This document shows, piece after piece, positions 10,956-21,875 of a stretch of 64,000 bases of DNA. Source of the DNA: Akanthomyces muscarius (lineage: Eukaryota; Ascomycota; Sordariomycetes; Hypocreales; Cordycipitaceae). The notes beneath the pieces were generated by a model. That model saw only the letters and a program-made list of their open reading frames with translations. It did no database searches and was not told where the DNA came from. The stretch lies in contig NC_079244.1 in NCBI RefSeq assembly GCF_028009165.1, positions 4,464,001 to 4,528,000 on the forward strand, in the 5' to 3' direction. A program made the position numbers and the translations under genes. Position 1 is the first letter of the stretch, and each line of letters opens with the position of its first letter.

Positions 10956-13817
10956 ATGGCTAGCCGACAGGAAGGGACCTCGTCCCGTGGCACTCGGAGG
11001 AGTGGCCGCAATATTGGAAGCTTTGTCATAGATAAGGAAATCGGCAAAGGCAGTTTTGCGCAAGTCTATATGGGATGGCACAAGGTAAGCCGCCTGTCGC
11101 CGGCCCGCGCCGGTCTGCAGCCATCGACTAACCGTCACCAGGAGTCCAAAGCCGCCGTCGCCATCAAATCCGTCGAGTTGGAGCGTCTCAACAAGAAGCT
11201 CAAGGAGAATCTCTACGGCGAGATCCAGATCCTCAAGACTCTGCGCCACCCCCACATAGTTGCCCTACACGACTGCGTCGAATCCTCTACACACATTAAC
11301 CTCATCATGGAATACTGCGAGCTTGGCGACTTGTCCCTTTTTATCAAGAAGCGAGACAAGCTCATCACACACCCCGCGACCCATGAGATGGCCCGCAAGT
11401 ACCCCTGCGCACCCAACTCTGGCTTGCACGAGGTTGTCATCCGCCACTTTCTCAAGCAGCTCACCAGTGCCCTCGAGTTTCTCCGCGCCAAAAACTACGT
11501 CCATCGAGATGTTAAGCCCCAGAATCTGCTTTTGTTGCCGTCCCAAGCGTTTAGAGAAGAACGGGCCTTGCCCATAATGGAGGCTAGCCGGGATTCCCTT
11601 ATTCCCGTTTCTGGTCTTGCCTCTCTGCCCATGCTCAAGCTCGCCGACTTTGGCTTTGCTCGAGTTTTGCCATCAACCTCTCTCGCTGATACTCTCTGTG
11701 GCTCACCACTGTACATGGCCCCAGAAATTCTTCGCTACGAACGGTACGACGCCAAGGCCGACCTGTGGTCTGTCGGTACCGTGTTGTACGAGATGATTAC
11801 AGGACGACCGCCCTTCCGAGCTAGGAATCACGTTGAGCTGCTCCGCAAGATAGAAGCTGCGGAGGATGTCATCAAATTTCCTAGAGAAGTCGTCGTCACA
11901 CCTGATCTCAAAGCTCTTGTTCGCGCTCTGCTGAAGCGAAGCCCCGTGGAGCGCCTGAGCTTCGAAAATTTCTTCACCCATCACGTTGTTACTGACGATA
12001 TTCCGGGCCTTGTCGAGGATGATGTACCAAAGCCGCCCAAGCGGGAGCGGGAGCGGGAGCTGGAGACAATTCGCCAAGGGGAGACCATGTCATCGTCGCC
12101 TCGCACGCAGATGGCCAGGCAGCCGAGTAACGATCCTAGGGACATGCGCTCGTCACCCAAGTCTCCACGCGATTCACCACGCTCATCTGTTGTAGGTAGC
12201 CCCGCTGATGTGAGCCGAAGACGCCATAGCCAAAATGCCGAGCGTCCTCGTCTAAGCATATCGCCCCGCGATAATGGACAGGGTCTCGGTATCCAACGAC
12301 CTGGGCCACCAATTCAGTCACACTCAACCCCCAACCATCCCAGAGCAGCCGATCGGAGTGGACGCGAGCTGCAGCCATCATCGTTGCGAGTAGCGCGGCA
12401 GCCGTCTGATATATCTCTATCAGAAGAGGAAAAGGCTGCCCAAGACGTCATGTTTGAGAGAGACTATGTCGTCGTTGAGCGCCGGCACGTCGAGGTCAAC
12501 GCACTGGCTGATGAGCTGGCTGCCAATGAGAAGCTTGGTCAAAACAACGCATCCATAAGGTCGAGCCCCATGCAGAGGAGGTATACTCAGCAAGGCTCGT
12601 CTACATCCACAACCGGTGCTATTCCGACGCCTGCCTCACGGACAGCGCTTGTGGCCCAAGGACGCGCCGGCCAGGACCGCCGTTCCTCGTACGAGAAGGC
12701 GCTTTCAGCTAGTCCCGGATCTGCCTCAAGCGCCATTTCCAAGGCGATTCAAGACGCCAGTCTTCGTCTTTTTGGTTACAAGGTCAATCCCATACGCCAA
12801 AGAGGTACATCGCCACCTCTCTATCAGCCTTTTCCTGCATACCCCACCCCGACATCAGCTGGACTCCTGGGCGACGGTAAGACCTCCCAGGCGTCTGACG
12901 AGGATGCCAAGTCTGCACAGGCTATCGAGGAATTTGCGACTAGGAGTGACTGTGTGTACGGTTTCGCCGAAGTCAAGTACAAGCAGCTGGTCCCAATGGC
13001 CCCATCCGTGGACTATGGTCTTGGCGGTCTCGTCCCCGACGAGGTTGTCAACGAGGACGATGGTCTGACCGTGGATGCTACGGTGCTTTTGTCCGAGGAA
13101 GCCCTAGTCCTCTACGTCAAATCCCTGACACTTCTTGCGCGTGCTATGGATATTGCCAGCCTGTGGTGGTCTAGGAAATCTCGCGCCGAATCAGCAATTG
13201 TCCCGCAGACGCTTGTGCAGCGCATTAATGCCGTGGTTCAGTGGGTTCGTCAGCGCTTCAACGAAGTCTTGGAGAAGTCTGAGGTTGTTCGCCTGAAGCT
13301 TACCGAGGCGCAAAAGCTGCTTCCCGAGGACCATCCTGGGCACCCCTCCCACCAAGACGAGGATTCGATCGCGTCCTCCCCTGGTGGCACAAAGCAAGTG
13401 TACCTTACGCCGGGCATCAGCGCCGAAAAGCTCATGTACGACCGAGCGCTCGAGATGAGTCGCGCAGCCGCGATTGACGAAGTGACGAATGAAAACTTGC
13501 CTGGTTGCGAGATTTCGTACCTCACTGCGATCCGCATGCTCGAAGCCGTCTTGGACAGTGACGACCCTGCTGGCCACAGAATATCCTCTGGCAAGGAGCC
13601 GGTCAGAGATGCCACACAAGAGGGCGGCGATTTGGACACAGAAGAGGAGGCTCATGTACGAAAAATGATTACAATGATAACAGGACGACTTAGCATGGTG
13701 CGCAAGAAGCAGCAGATGATTGCTGAAGCCAACAACAAGACGCAACATATTTCTGCCGTCCGACGACTCAGCGGCGACGTGACTCCGCGGAGTGTGCCGT
13801 CGAACGGCTCAACATGA
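10956..13817 (+). CDS. atg1: autophagy-initiating serine/threonine kinase Atg1
   Basis: Kinase of the Atg1-Atg13-Atg17 complex that starts autophagosome formation at the pre-autophagosomal site. Exons 10956-11084 and 11142-13817. The 57-nt intron is a multiple of three without a stop, so the unspliced frame also stays open. The spliced protein is 934 residues. Seen: glycine loop [10 protein letters not shown] (about 29-38), VAIK lysine (about 52), [21 protein letters not shown] and DLWSVG, then a disordered Ser/Pro/Arg region. A YVVVE Atg8-interacting motif lies before the conserved [12 protein letters not shown] block, and the C-terminal part (from about residue 650) fits the tandem MIT region that binds Atg13. 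Length and order match filamentous-fungal Atg1. Confidence 0.96.
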   Translation: MASRQEGTSSRGTRRSGRNIGSFVIDKEIGKGSFAQVYMGWHKVSRLSPARAGLQPSTNRHQESKAAVAIKSVELERLNKKLKENLYGEIQILKTLRHPHIVALHDCVESSTHINLIMEYCELGDLSLFIKKRDKLITHPATHEMARKYPCAPNSGLHEVVIRHFLKQLTSALEFLRAKNYVHRDVKPQNLLLLPSQAFREERALPIMEASRDSLIPVSGLASLPMLKLADFGFARVLPSTSLADTLCGSPLYMAPEILRYERYDAKADLWSVGTVLYEMITGRPPFRARNHVELLRKIEAAEDVIKFPREVVVTPDLKALVRALLKRSPVERLSFENFFTHHVVTDDIPGLVEDDVPKPPKRERERELETIRQGETMSSSPRTQMARQPSNDPRDMRSSPKSPRDSPRSSVVGSPADVSRRRHSQNAERPRLSISPRDNGQGLGIQRPGPPIQSHSTPNHPRAADRSGRELQPSSLRVARQPSDISLSEEEKAAQDVMFERDYVVVERRHVEVNALADELAANEKLGQNNASIRSSPMQRRYTQQGSSTSTTGAIPTPASRTALVAQGRAGQDRRSSYEKALSASPGSASSAISKAIQDASLRLFGYKVNPIRQRGTSPPLYQPFPAYPTPTSAGLLGDGKTSQASDEDAKSAQAIEEFATRSDCVYGFAEVKYKQLVPMAPSVDYGLGGLVPDEVVNEDDGLTVDATVLLSEEALVLYVKSLTLLARAMDIASLWWSRKSRAESAIVPQTLVQRINAVVQWVRQRFNEVLEKSEVVRLKLTEAQKLLPEDHPGHPSHQDEDSIASSPGGTKQVYLTPGISAEKLMYDRALEMSRAAAIDEVTNENLPGCEISYLTAIRMLEAVLDSDDPAGHRISSGKEPVRDATQEGGDLDTEEEAHVRKMITMITGRLSMVRKKQQMIAEANNKTQHISAVRRLSGDVTPRSVPSNGST

Positions 13818-14513
13818 ACGCAAACGCTGCATTCAAAAAAAATTAAAAAAGAAGACATACGGAATGCCGTCTAGAATCAAGACTGGCTTCCTTTATTGCA
13901 TATACACGCGCAACCGAGCTTCGCAGCTTGATTGCCATTTTCGAGTGTTTTTACTACCAACATGGACATAATTCTACATGGCGTTTTCATCCGATTTTTC
14001 AGCTTGAGCTATGGATTTGTTCGTCTTTTTACAGGGCGGATTTGTTCTTTTTCCTTCACTTATTCTCGCGAGTCGAGAGATTCACACTCATTGGTTTGGC
14101 GTTTGGGACTTGTGGCCTGTTTGGTAATTTTATTGTCTTTGTGTGCCGATTTCTGAAAGATATTAGCAAAGCATATCGGTACTTGTGAGGATGGGGCGTT
14201 TTCTACTTTCTTGTTATTTAATGCTTTTTCTTTGCCCTTCTTTTTTATTCCAGATTGTGTTTATTTCAAGTTGCTGGATTGTTTGGATGAAAGAAGCATC
14301 ATCAACCTAGCCGCTCTCTTCTTTGACGAGTATGAATATAAAGTTGAATGAAAAATGCCAACTGCATGCCGTGTCAATGTCCAGCGACAGTGAAGAAGCT
14401 GCCCAACAAACAAACGAACAAGCAAACACATGAACATATATTGACGACAACGGCTCTCGCCCTCTCCCATCTGCAAGAAACTTGCTTTTTGTGCTCTGCA
14501 AGTCACACCCAAC
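13818..14513. other. ATG1 3' region and short upstream region of the next gene
   Basis: AT-rich and T-rich sequence with no supported gene. It holds the ATG1 3' untranslated region and ends in the leader of the gene starting at 14514. An 86-codon frame at 13928-14188 lacks an ATG and looks like chance. Confidence 0.6.
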
Positions 14514-15263
14514 ATGGACATGGATCTGCTCTTTACAGTGCAGCGGCTCGCCGACGCCCGCGCCGCCGCCAGACCACCACCGCCCGCCCGCCCGCCACGC
14601 ATCTCCTTCTGCGAGCGCCGCGCCCAAGACATTGCCAGGCAGGACGCGCGCCTCTACGAGGAGAGCCTGCTCCGCGAGAGGCCGCCCGACCCAGACAATG
14701 CGCGTCTCCGCGCGCTCAACCACCGCGAGCGCCAGCGCGCGAAGAAGCACACCCGGCAGCAGGCGGAGGATGCGTGCCGCGCGCTGCTCGACGCGGGCTG
14801 GGACCCGGCCGCGGACGTCGAAGAGAGCGACAGCGAGGAGGACGAGGACGACCCGGTCGTGGAGGCGCACGCGCAGCGGCTAAATGCGCGCGCGGGGAGG
14901 CTGTGGGCCCAGCACGAAGAGGGGATCGCGAGGACGACGCCGAGATATGTAGAGGGCTTCCCGGTGAGGTACGTCGAGGGCCCGCCGAGGGTGCAGAGGG
15001 GTGTGAGGAGCGTGAGGGAGTCGGGGCTGGGGAGGTGCAAGGGGTGTGAGGGGGAGGGGCTGAGGTGCTCGAGGGTGATGCTGAGCAGGGGGCGTTGGGG
15101 GGAGGTGGAGGGGTGTGAGCGGTGTAGGAGGAGAGGGGAGGATTGTGAGGATGGTGATGGGAACGGGAAGGTGAAGGGGAGGATGGAGGTTGTTGGGGGG
15201 AGGGTGGTGGTGGTGGAGAGGGAAAGGTTTGCGCCGGGGATGCCCGAGAAGGCGGAATGGTGA
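14514..15263 (+). CDS. unrecognised protein with C-terminal Zn2Cys6-like cysteine array
   Basis: Single-exon frame of 249 residues from an ATG with an AACATGG context. I do not recognise a named family. The first 125 residues are Arg/Ala/Pro-rich and probably helical (SFCERRAQDIARQDARLYEE, RALNHRERQRAKKHTRQQAED), followed by an acidic patch EESDSEEDEDD. Around residues 170-207 is CKGCEGEGLRC, then 15 residues, then CERCRRRGEDC. This is CX2CX6C-X15-CX2CX6C, the cysteine count and spacing of a fungal Zn2Cys6 cluster with a long loop, but placed at the C-terminus. The coding strand is extremely G-rich from about 14,980 to 15,260. Coding status is supported by the cysteine spacing and the long frame. 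DNA binding is only an inference. Confidence 0.7.
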   Translation: MDMDLLFTVQRLADARAAARPPPPARPPRISFCERRAQDIARQDARLYEESLLRERPPDPDNARLRALNHRERQRAKKHTRQQAEDACRALLDAGWDPAADVEESDSEEDEDDPVVEAHAQRLNARAGRLWAQHEEGIARTTPRYVEGFPVRYVEGPPRVQRGVRSVRESGLGRCKGCEGEGLRCSRVMLSRGRWGEVEGCERCRRRGEDCEDGDGNGKVKGRMEVVGGRVVVVERERFAPGMPEKAEW

Positions 15264-15825
15264 TGGTGATGGTGACTGTGAAGAGTAAGAGGTGTTTTGC
15301 TTGGTTGGGGGAGTATGCTGGGTTTGAAGAAGGGAGCTGGGATCCTCAGGAGGCAGTATTTGGCACGGTTGTGTGGTGGGAATCGCTGTGATGTATTGCA
15401 TTGTATGGTATATTGGGTGTAGCCATTTTAATCCTGATGTATCTATGTACATAATCGCTATGTTGGTTAAAGCTGTACATATATTCGTTTATCCATGTAC
15501 ATAGTATGTCTGGTAAATCTGTACATTGTGGTTTGTCTATTTACATGAGTAGCATGTCAGGTACAGCTTTGGAACCGAGAGTTTATCTATTTACACAATT
15601 AGCGTGCCAGGTATAGCTATGTAAGTCCTATGCCATCGATGTACATATCTACCATGTCGGGTAAGGCTATATATATCCTGCTATACTTCGTACTCATTTA
15701 CATCATTGGTACATGTATATAGAATTGCGGTCATTTCATGTCATGCTCTCCAGTGAGCAGTCAACAGGGCCCAAGCACAGACAAGCTCTTATGTACACGC
15801 CCTCGCCATCTTCACCCCCAGTCCA
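15264..15825. other. convergent intergenic region with 3' ends
   Basis: Lies between the stop codons of two convergent genes. Most of it (from about 15,436) is a degenerate tandem repeat described separately. No gene seen. Confidence 0.6.
15436..15720. repeat. degenerate tandem repeat, unit about 50 bp, roughly 5-6 copies
   Basis: Successive copies follow the pattern TTTATCTATgTACAtA, a few bases, TAGCATGTCaGGTA, then AGCTgTA. Recognisable unit starts are near 15,436, 15,488, 15,533, 15,583, 15,637 and 15,688. The copies have diverged by substitutions and small indels, and all keep the TATNTACAT and ATGTC/GGT(A/T)A cores. It lies in the non-coding gap between two convergent genes. Origin (minisatellite or worn transposon tail) is not clear. 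Confidence 0.65.
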
Positions 15826-17668
15826 TCACTGCACCGCGATGCATGGTCTCGGAAACGCATCGTCCCAGCCCGTCCGGCCCGACCGCCACAGCACGCGCAG
15901 CCGCTGCAGGCTCGGCAGCGCGAAGCCGCCCTCGGCCGGCTCGTCGGCCATGGCCAGGAAGCTCTCCTCGACAAACGCCCGCACGCCCGGCACGCGGCCG
16001 TCGGACGCGGCCACGCCGGCCACGACCAGCGGCCAGGTGATGCAGCACCGGCACTTGATCCGGGGCGCCATCCGCCGCATGACGCCCAGCAGCGCCCGCT
16101 GCTGCGCGGACCGCACCCGCGCGTACACCACCGCGTCATCGTCGGTGGTGCCGTGGTGGTGGCGGGCCCAGGAGGCGACGGCGCGCCGAGGTAGTGCGAC
16201 GATGCCGTACAGCACCGTGGCGTGCCGAAAGGCCTCGGCGACGTCGGGCGCGTTGTCGCTTGTGGTGCTGGCTTCACGGACCCAGATGTCGAAGTCGAGG
16301 GTGCATATCTTGTCAAAGAGATTGTGGATGCGGACTTTCAAGGCGGTCGCGTGGGCGGCCGGCTGTCCGGAAAAGACGCGGACGCGCAGCCGCGTCAGGT
16401 GGATGATGCAGAGAAAAAGCTCGCTGGGGCACGGCAGGTTGCTGAGAAAGGTCCAGTCGTAGATGCTGGCGATCTCGTCGTCGGTCAGCTGGCCGGGCCC
16501 GGGGATCTGCTGGCTCGCAGGGCTGGTCGTGTTGGCCATGGCGCCGACCCTACATGGCGTCGAGTTAGCACTTCTTTTTTCTTTGTTTCGAAAGCACATG
16601 GCAAAAGTCCAGGGGTAGATGGGACAAGCGGGTGCAGCTCACGTCAAAACAGCTCGGAAACTCTGTATCGGGGGCACGGGCAGACTGAGCACGGCTTTGG
16701 CGCCGCCGATCCTTTGCACATAAGTGAAGAAGCCATTAATGTGCGCGTGGCAGGACGATGCGTCGGCCACCATGTCAAAGTACATGAGCCGCGCGATGCA
16801 GTAAAACACGCGGTTCCTGCCGCCGTAGCGCCCTTCGTCGCGGATGCACATATTGAGAATCTTGATGTGCTCCAGCACGTAGCGGTAGTAGCTTGCCCAC
16901 AGGCCCCTGGGCTGGAAGTCTTCGGTGGGAGCGATGCTGCTGCTGCCCTTTGATCGGGCTTTGCCGACGCGCGAGATTTGCTCGCAAATCATGGCGCAGA
17001 TGAAGGTTTCGTGGATCCAGTCGTCGTGACTAAACGGCGGAAGCACGTCGTTGCCGAAATCGGCATTTCTCGCTGGCACAAGGACATCAAAGTCTATCAC
17101 GGGCAATGGAGAAGAGAATTAGAAACAAGCCATAGCCTTGAGAGATGCGAAGATTGGAGAAACAACGCCGTACGTACAATACTGGATGGATTGCAGATAC
17201 GCCCAGTCGGGTGGTTCTGCCTCCGAGTTGATGCGCAGCTCGTAGTCCTTGCGGTACATGCTGGATGAAGGCCAACGCTGCCGCGGCGCTGCGGTTGCCG
17301 CCTCGACGAGGTCGGCGGCAGGTGGTGGGAGGATGTAACCTCTGCAATGATTGCGGCTGCGGATGCATTTCTGGCAGACGGGTCTCGTCTCATCGCACTT
17401 GACACGCCGAGCACTAGATGCAACGAGAAGATGGACGTACACTTAGTGATGTGTTTCCAATCATTGTCAAGGAGAAGCCCTGGGAAAAAGAGGGGATAGG
17501 GATAACAAGAAGGGCGAAAAACAGGCGGCGATTGCACAACTATACTTTCGAATGGAGAAGACGGAGCACGTACCGGCATGTCAAGCAGCCAGTTCTGGCC
17601 TTTGTCGCCCATCTCCTTTTCCGAGGATTTCCAGCCTCGGTGAGTGCTACAAGGCCACTGTCGGCCAT
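15826..17668 (-). CDS. Zn2Cys6 transcription factor with fungal-specific C-terminal domain
   Basis: Predicted nuclear regulator. Exons 17668-17574, 17413-17178, 17093-16643 and 16549-15826 with canonical junctions (GTACGT..CTAG, GTACGT..GATAG, GTGAGC..TGTAG) give 501 residues. The first intron splits the DNA-binding cluster: TGCLTCRA from exon 1 joins RRVKCDETRPVCQKCIRSRNHC in exon 2, a complete CX2CX6C-X5-CX2CX6C motif preceded by a basic RKRRWATKA stretch. The rest matches the fungal-specific domain usually paired with such clusters (SHDDWIHETFICAMICEQ, WASYYRYVLEHIKI). The start chosen is ATG 17668 (AAAATGGC). An in-frame ATG at 17773 would add 35 residues. Target genes cannot be read from the sequence. 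Confidence 0.88.
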
Positions 17669-19405
17669 TTTCCGCTGATAAAATGCGCAGTGTCGGTGGT
17701 AAGAAGATCGTGGTGGTGAAGAGATTGGGACGTCGTATAGGGCAGTGAGAGGCTCAGAGAAGTGGGAAGACAACTTTAAAAACAGCCTCTCCTATATCGA
17801 GCCCGACGCTGCGGGGTTCGGGGGCGGAGACCTATTATTAGCACAGAGCGGACATAAGATACGTCGATGTAGCGCTCCAGCCTCAGCCTTGGCTCGGCGT
17901 TGTCAGCTCTGATCTGCGCCATGATGTAGCACGAGCAGCGCGCTTTTAATTACTGCCAGCGAGGCGCTCCGGCTGGTGAATAGAGTCTGGCGGATGTTTG
18001 ATGCGTCCAGAACGAGGCATCTCTTGGCGACCGAGGGCAGGTTTTTTCTCCTGGGCATACATCTGTAACCGTCGCTTCAAAAGAATTAGATCGGGCGCCT
18101 GGGATGAGCTGGAGATGGAGATGGCGGGCTAGTTAGTTCATCAAGCCTTCAGCCCTGTCTCGCCCACGCCAGCGCAATCCACTCGGCTGCATCGAACACC
18201 AGTAAGCGCCCGACGCAAGGCAGACAACTGCCCTCTTTCCATGGCTGGATTACACCGCCGTAGTATTATACAAGTCGCCCGTGGAAGAGGAAACTAGCTA
18301 TACCGCGGAGATTATACGCGTGAAGATCACGATCAATCACTCGAAGGCGCATCTTTTTATACCGATTGGGGTTACGAATATTCGTCTTGTGTGAGAGCTC
18401 TACTGTACTATCACTTGGAGAATGGTGAATGCTCCTGTTCGCGGAAGATGTTCGTCCGGGCCACCAAATTAATGCTAGCGTAAAAAGTAAGATGCGCGCG
18501 GCACCTACGAAATGTAGAAGCTGACCGGCGCGCTGTGGTTTAAATGTTGTAGACTGAAAGACTCCAGGGCGAAACGTGGCAGTGCAGCACGCCTGCCAAC
18601 TAGCCAACAAGAATTCGAAGACCGTATAAAATAGAGGTACTTTAGTCAAGTCGAGATACACAATAGGACAGAGCGCCTATCTGAAAGAAACTAGAGTAAG
18701 AGAATGGGGGAAAAGACAGCAAAGTAGTACAAGAAGAGAGAAAGACGACAGTAACAGTGAAAGAGATGAAGAGGAAGAAGAGTTAGTACATCCTTTTATT
18801 TGTATAGAGATTACATTAAAGCAAAACTCCTGGTACTTTTTTTATGCAGTCTGGATACCACAAACGGGCAGATCGAATACCAGCTAGGTCTCAGTCCCTG
18901 TAACTTGATGCGCCCGTCCCCGTTGTACACGGAGGCCGACAGATCCTTCAAAGTACCTCACATGCACATATTCCCATTTCGTGTTGACGGTTGCACTACT
19001 CGGGAGTGAACTGGGCCTATTGTTGCTTGCCATACCGACACGTGCTGTGTAAACTGCACCCAGCCTGATTTGAGCGCCTTGGCTCTGAACGCCACTCGCC
19101 AAAACAACAGGGTTCTATTCTGTCCCAGCGGTATCTAACGCTATATTAAGGCTGGACATTAAGAATTAAGCCATGCATAACGGTAGTCACAAGAGCAGGG
19201 TCTTTTTGATAGTGCCAAGTCTCCAGCAACAGCCCAGTCTCCCAGAATCCTACCTTCCCATCTTCTATCCCCGGATCCAGAATGGTATTTATGTATTGAC
19301 ACCCCAATGACTTACTACCCTCTGGCAGTCCAATGTTCGCAATTGCTTTTAAGGCCTAGCAGCACAAATTACACGAATCCTTCAATACGAACTCATCGAT
19401 AGGAC
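17669..19405. other. gene-poor spacer, left end of the accessory segment
   Basis: No supported gene. A 131-codon minus-strand frame (18266-18661) starts at GTG, has no motif and is AT-biased. The purine-rich stretch near 18,700-18,790 and scattered TA-rich pieces are unlike the housekeeping spacers to the right. Confidence 0.55.
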
Positions 19406-20210
19406 ATGGCCACGGCAACTGCTACGGTACCTTCCGCGACTGCGCCTGCACTTACGGCACTCTTCACCCAGCCCAGTGAGTGCGCGTTGCTTTTTACAAG
19501 CCTAGACATCGAAAATACATTCACCGGGGGCGGCCCGGTAGAGATACGGTCGTACTACCAGTCCAACACGGCCAATGCCCGGTTTTCCTCCTGCAACCCG
19601 CCAGGCTGGGACCTCGACAACTTCACCTTTAGCCCGGCCGTGTGTCCAAGTGGATGGGTATACTACCGCGTCACGCTGACGTCGTCAGACATAGGCCAAC
19701 GAGCATATACCCAGGCCTGCTGCTGCGCTAGGTCCATCCGTATTCTTTCCGGTCAACTGTGCCTCCGCAAATATAGTGGGAGACACTTCACTCACCACGG
19801 TGTTATTCTCTAGTGGCTTTACATACGCCGGGAATGGACAGCCCAATCTGCCGTCGCAGCGTTGTGATAGCGAACCAACCAGCTTCGCCCCCAGCCCAGG
19901 GAACGAGACCCTCAGCGGCGCAGACGCCACGACCACGATGATAGTCACCATGCACCAGCCCTTTGTCGCGCAGTGGCACGAGTCCGAGACAAAACTGCTG
20001 CCGTTTTCGCTGCCTAGCATGGCGTCGGGTGCGTGGCTCCCGACGTGGACCCCACGCAGCAAAGCGGAGATTGTCGGCGGCTACAGGTCTTACAGCAATA
20101 ACAAGCCGCTGTCCGACGCCATCCTTGCGATAATTGCGGTGGGCTCGATCCTCGGGTTCTTCGTGATGATTGGGCTCTTGTGGTGCTGCAAGCACGCGAT
20201 GGGGGAGTAG
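19406..20210 (+). pseudogene. single-pass membrane protein gene interrupted by a likely frameshift
   Basis: Two open frames appear to be halves of one gene. The first, from ATG 19406, gives an extracellular-type region rich in Thr/Ser with spaced cysteines (NPPGWDLDNFTFSPAVCPSGW), a pattern common in fungal surface proteins with one membrane helix. Near 19,727-19,732 the sense continues in another frame (GPSVFFPVNCASANIVGD) to TAG 20208-20210, with a single hydrophobic helix near the end (AILAIIAVGSILGFFVMIGLLW) followed by CCKHAMGE. The first frame alone runs on to about 19,813. The shift equals one base. Introns of fitting length (for example 19644-19731) exist but would delete the conserved-looking CPSGW/CCC part. 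Frameshift or sequencing error is therefore favoured. Function unknown. Confidence 0.55.
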
Positions 20211-20510
20211 CCAGGGAGGAAGCCCGGCCGGCAAGGGAAATAGTAGGCACAGCAAGCTGCTCGACAAGTATAAACTAATGGACTAGAGATGCCGAGCAAC
20301 ACTGGATCATGGCAGCAGGGATGTCAAGAGAAAGACTTATATTGTGGAAGATAAAACAGGTATGGCACATCGCTGGTATCTGCCCAGTCGTATTTGAGGA
20401 ACATTGTGCCTAGCCTCCGTGATTAGCGTTTTTACTACGAAATCTCTTTGCCATTTGCGTTCAAGTTGGCTGTACCAGCTGCTCTCCCTTTTGGTCTTTT
20501 ACTAGTGGCG

Positions 20511-21875
20511 TTATTCATGTAGATCTGAGATAATTGAAGGCTTGCCTTTACCATTGGGCTTTATAGCTTTCTTTTTTTTCTGGGCACTTTTTGTCTTAGC
20601 GGCCGGCGATAATGTTGAGGCCGTGGATGGAGACTTTGTCTGCGCCTCGGATACAGACTTTGCCTTTGCTTTGGAAGCTGATGCTGCTTTCGCTTTAGAA
20701 GTCGGCTTTGCTCGGGTCTCGGATGGAGACTTTTCTTGTGCCTTGAACGTAGGCTGTACCTGTGCCGTGGATGTAGATTTTGCCTTTGGCTTGGATGTAA
20801 TCTTGGCCTCTGTCTTGGGTGTAGGCTGCGCCTTCACCTTGGATGTCGATTTTAGCTTCACTTCAGATGCAGACTTTGCCTGCGCCGCGAATACTGATTT
20901 TGCCTGCCCCTTGGACGCCGATTTCGCCTGCGCCGTAGATGCAGATTTTGCCTGTACCATGGATGCAGATTTTGTTTGTGCCGTGGTTGCAGACTTCATC
21001 TGTGCCTTCGGGCTGTCGCTCTTGGCCTGCTGGGGCTGATTTGAAGCATTAACCCGCAAAGGATTCGCCTCGACCGGTAGCCTTTGGTTGTCCATTTTTC
21101 TGCGGCACTTCTCGGCACAAAGGGTTGCAGTCGCCCTACTCGTCTGAATCTGGTGTCAACGCAGGGATGCAGCGCAAACCGCGTAACTACGTACAGTGAC
21201 CGCCCAGTATATTGAAGCCCCGGTCTTGTAAAAATAGAGCTTCTCCATGATGGTATGCTTTTCACGCCTGAGATCCGTTTCTTGACACTCGGACGTCTTG
21301 ACAGAGTCCCAGGTATGATGCGGCCATGGCCGGGGCGTTAGAACTTTTGGATGCGGGAACATCCTTTTCCATTCATCAACCCTGTCAACGGGCCAGTAAT
21401 GGTAGAGGCAGTCTCCGGCGCCCTCGATTTGCGGGTGAGCCAACATGATTTTAAACTTGTCGGGATCACAGCAAGCGGTGAACCATGGCTCTTCGATGTT
21501 CTGATAGTACGACTCGTAGTATGGGTTGAATCGCTGGGGTGGATGGCGCGCCAGCACAACCACTTCGCTGCCCGTGCTGATAAAGACGGCAAAGAGAATG
21601 GATGCGGCGTGCACATAGAGACACCACTGGTAATCGTCCTTTATGTTGCGGCGGCAACTTGGGTTCGACTTGTCCATCAACGGACCCATCGCCTGTGTCA
21701 GTGTCTTTCGATCATGTTTGCGGGCCCAATCCTCCGCTTGCTCAAACTCAATGCCGCTCCACAAGACCATTTTATGCGGCTCGCATGCGCTGTTAAATCG
21801 CGCCCAGATTTGAGCAGCCTCGTAGAGGTTGACCGACCCAAGCCATTTGTCAACATCCATTGTGCGGCGAAGCAT
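20511..21875 (-). CDS. possible ADP-ribosyl-cyclase/NADase-like domain protein with Lys/Ser repeat tail
   Basis: Two exons, 21875-21195 and 21149-20511, joined over a 45-bp intron (GTACGT..CACCAG, phase 0), give 439 residues. The N-terminal 240 residues contain MVLWSGIEFEQAEDWA, a region around KTLTQAMGPLMD, the segment HAASILFAVFISTGSEVVVL and a later EEPWF. This order (LWSG, a TLxxT-like turn, a small-residue A..G.V strand, then an E-x-P element) recalls NAD-cleaving ADP-ribosyl-cyclase-like domains, but the resemblance is from memory and weak. The C-terminal 180 residues are basic and built from 16 copies of an 8-residue unit. No signal peptide or membrane helix is evident. An in-frame ATG at 21860 is an alternative start. 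Confidence 0.6.
20616..20999 (-). repeat. 24-bp in-frame tandem repeat encoding 16 copies of an 8-residue unit
   Basis: Inside the previous gene, 384 bp divide without gaps into 16 units of 24 bp. The consensus residue pattern is A-K-S-A/T-S-x-x-Q/K (for example AKSASTAQ, TKSASMVQ, AKSTSTAQ, AKPTSKAK). All units keep the frame. Units in the first half of the protein order are closest to consensus. The result is a strongly basic, disordered, H1-like tail. Confidence 0.85.

Noticed and set aside
18266..18661. 131-codon minus-strand frame in the spacer
   Set aside because: Starts at GTG, no motif, AT-biased spacer sequence. No ATG until near the end.
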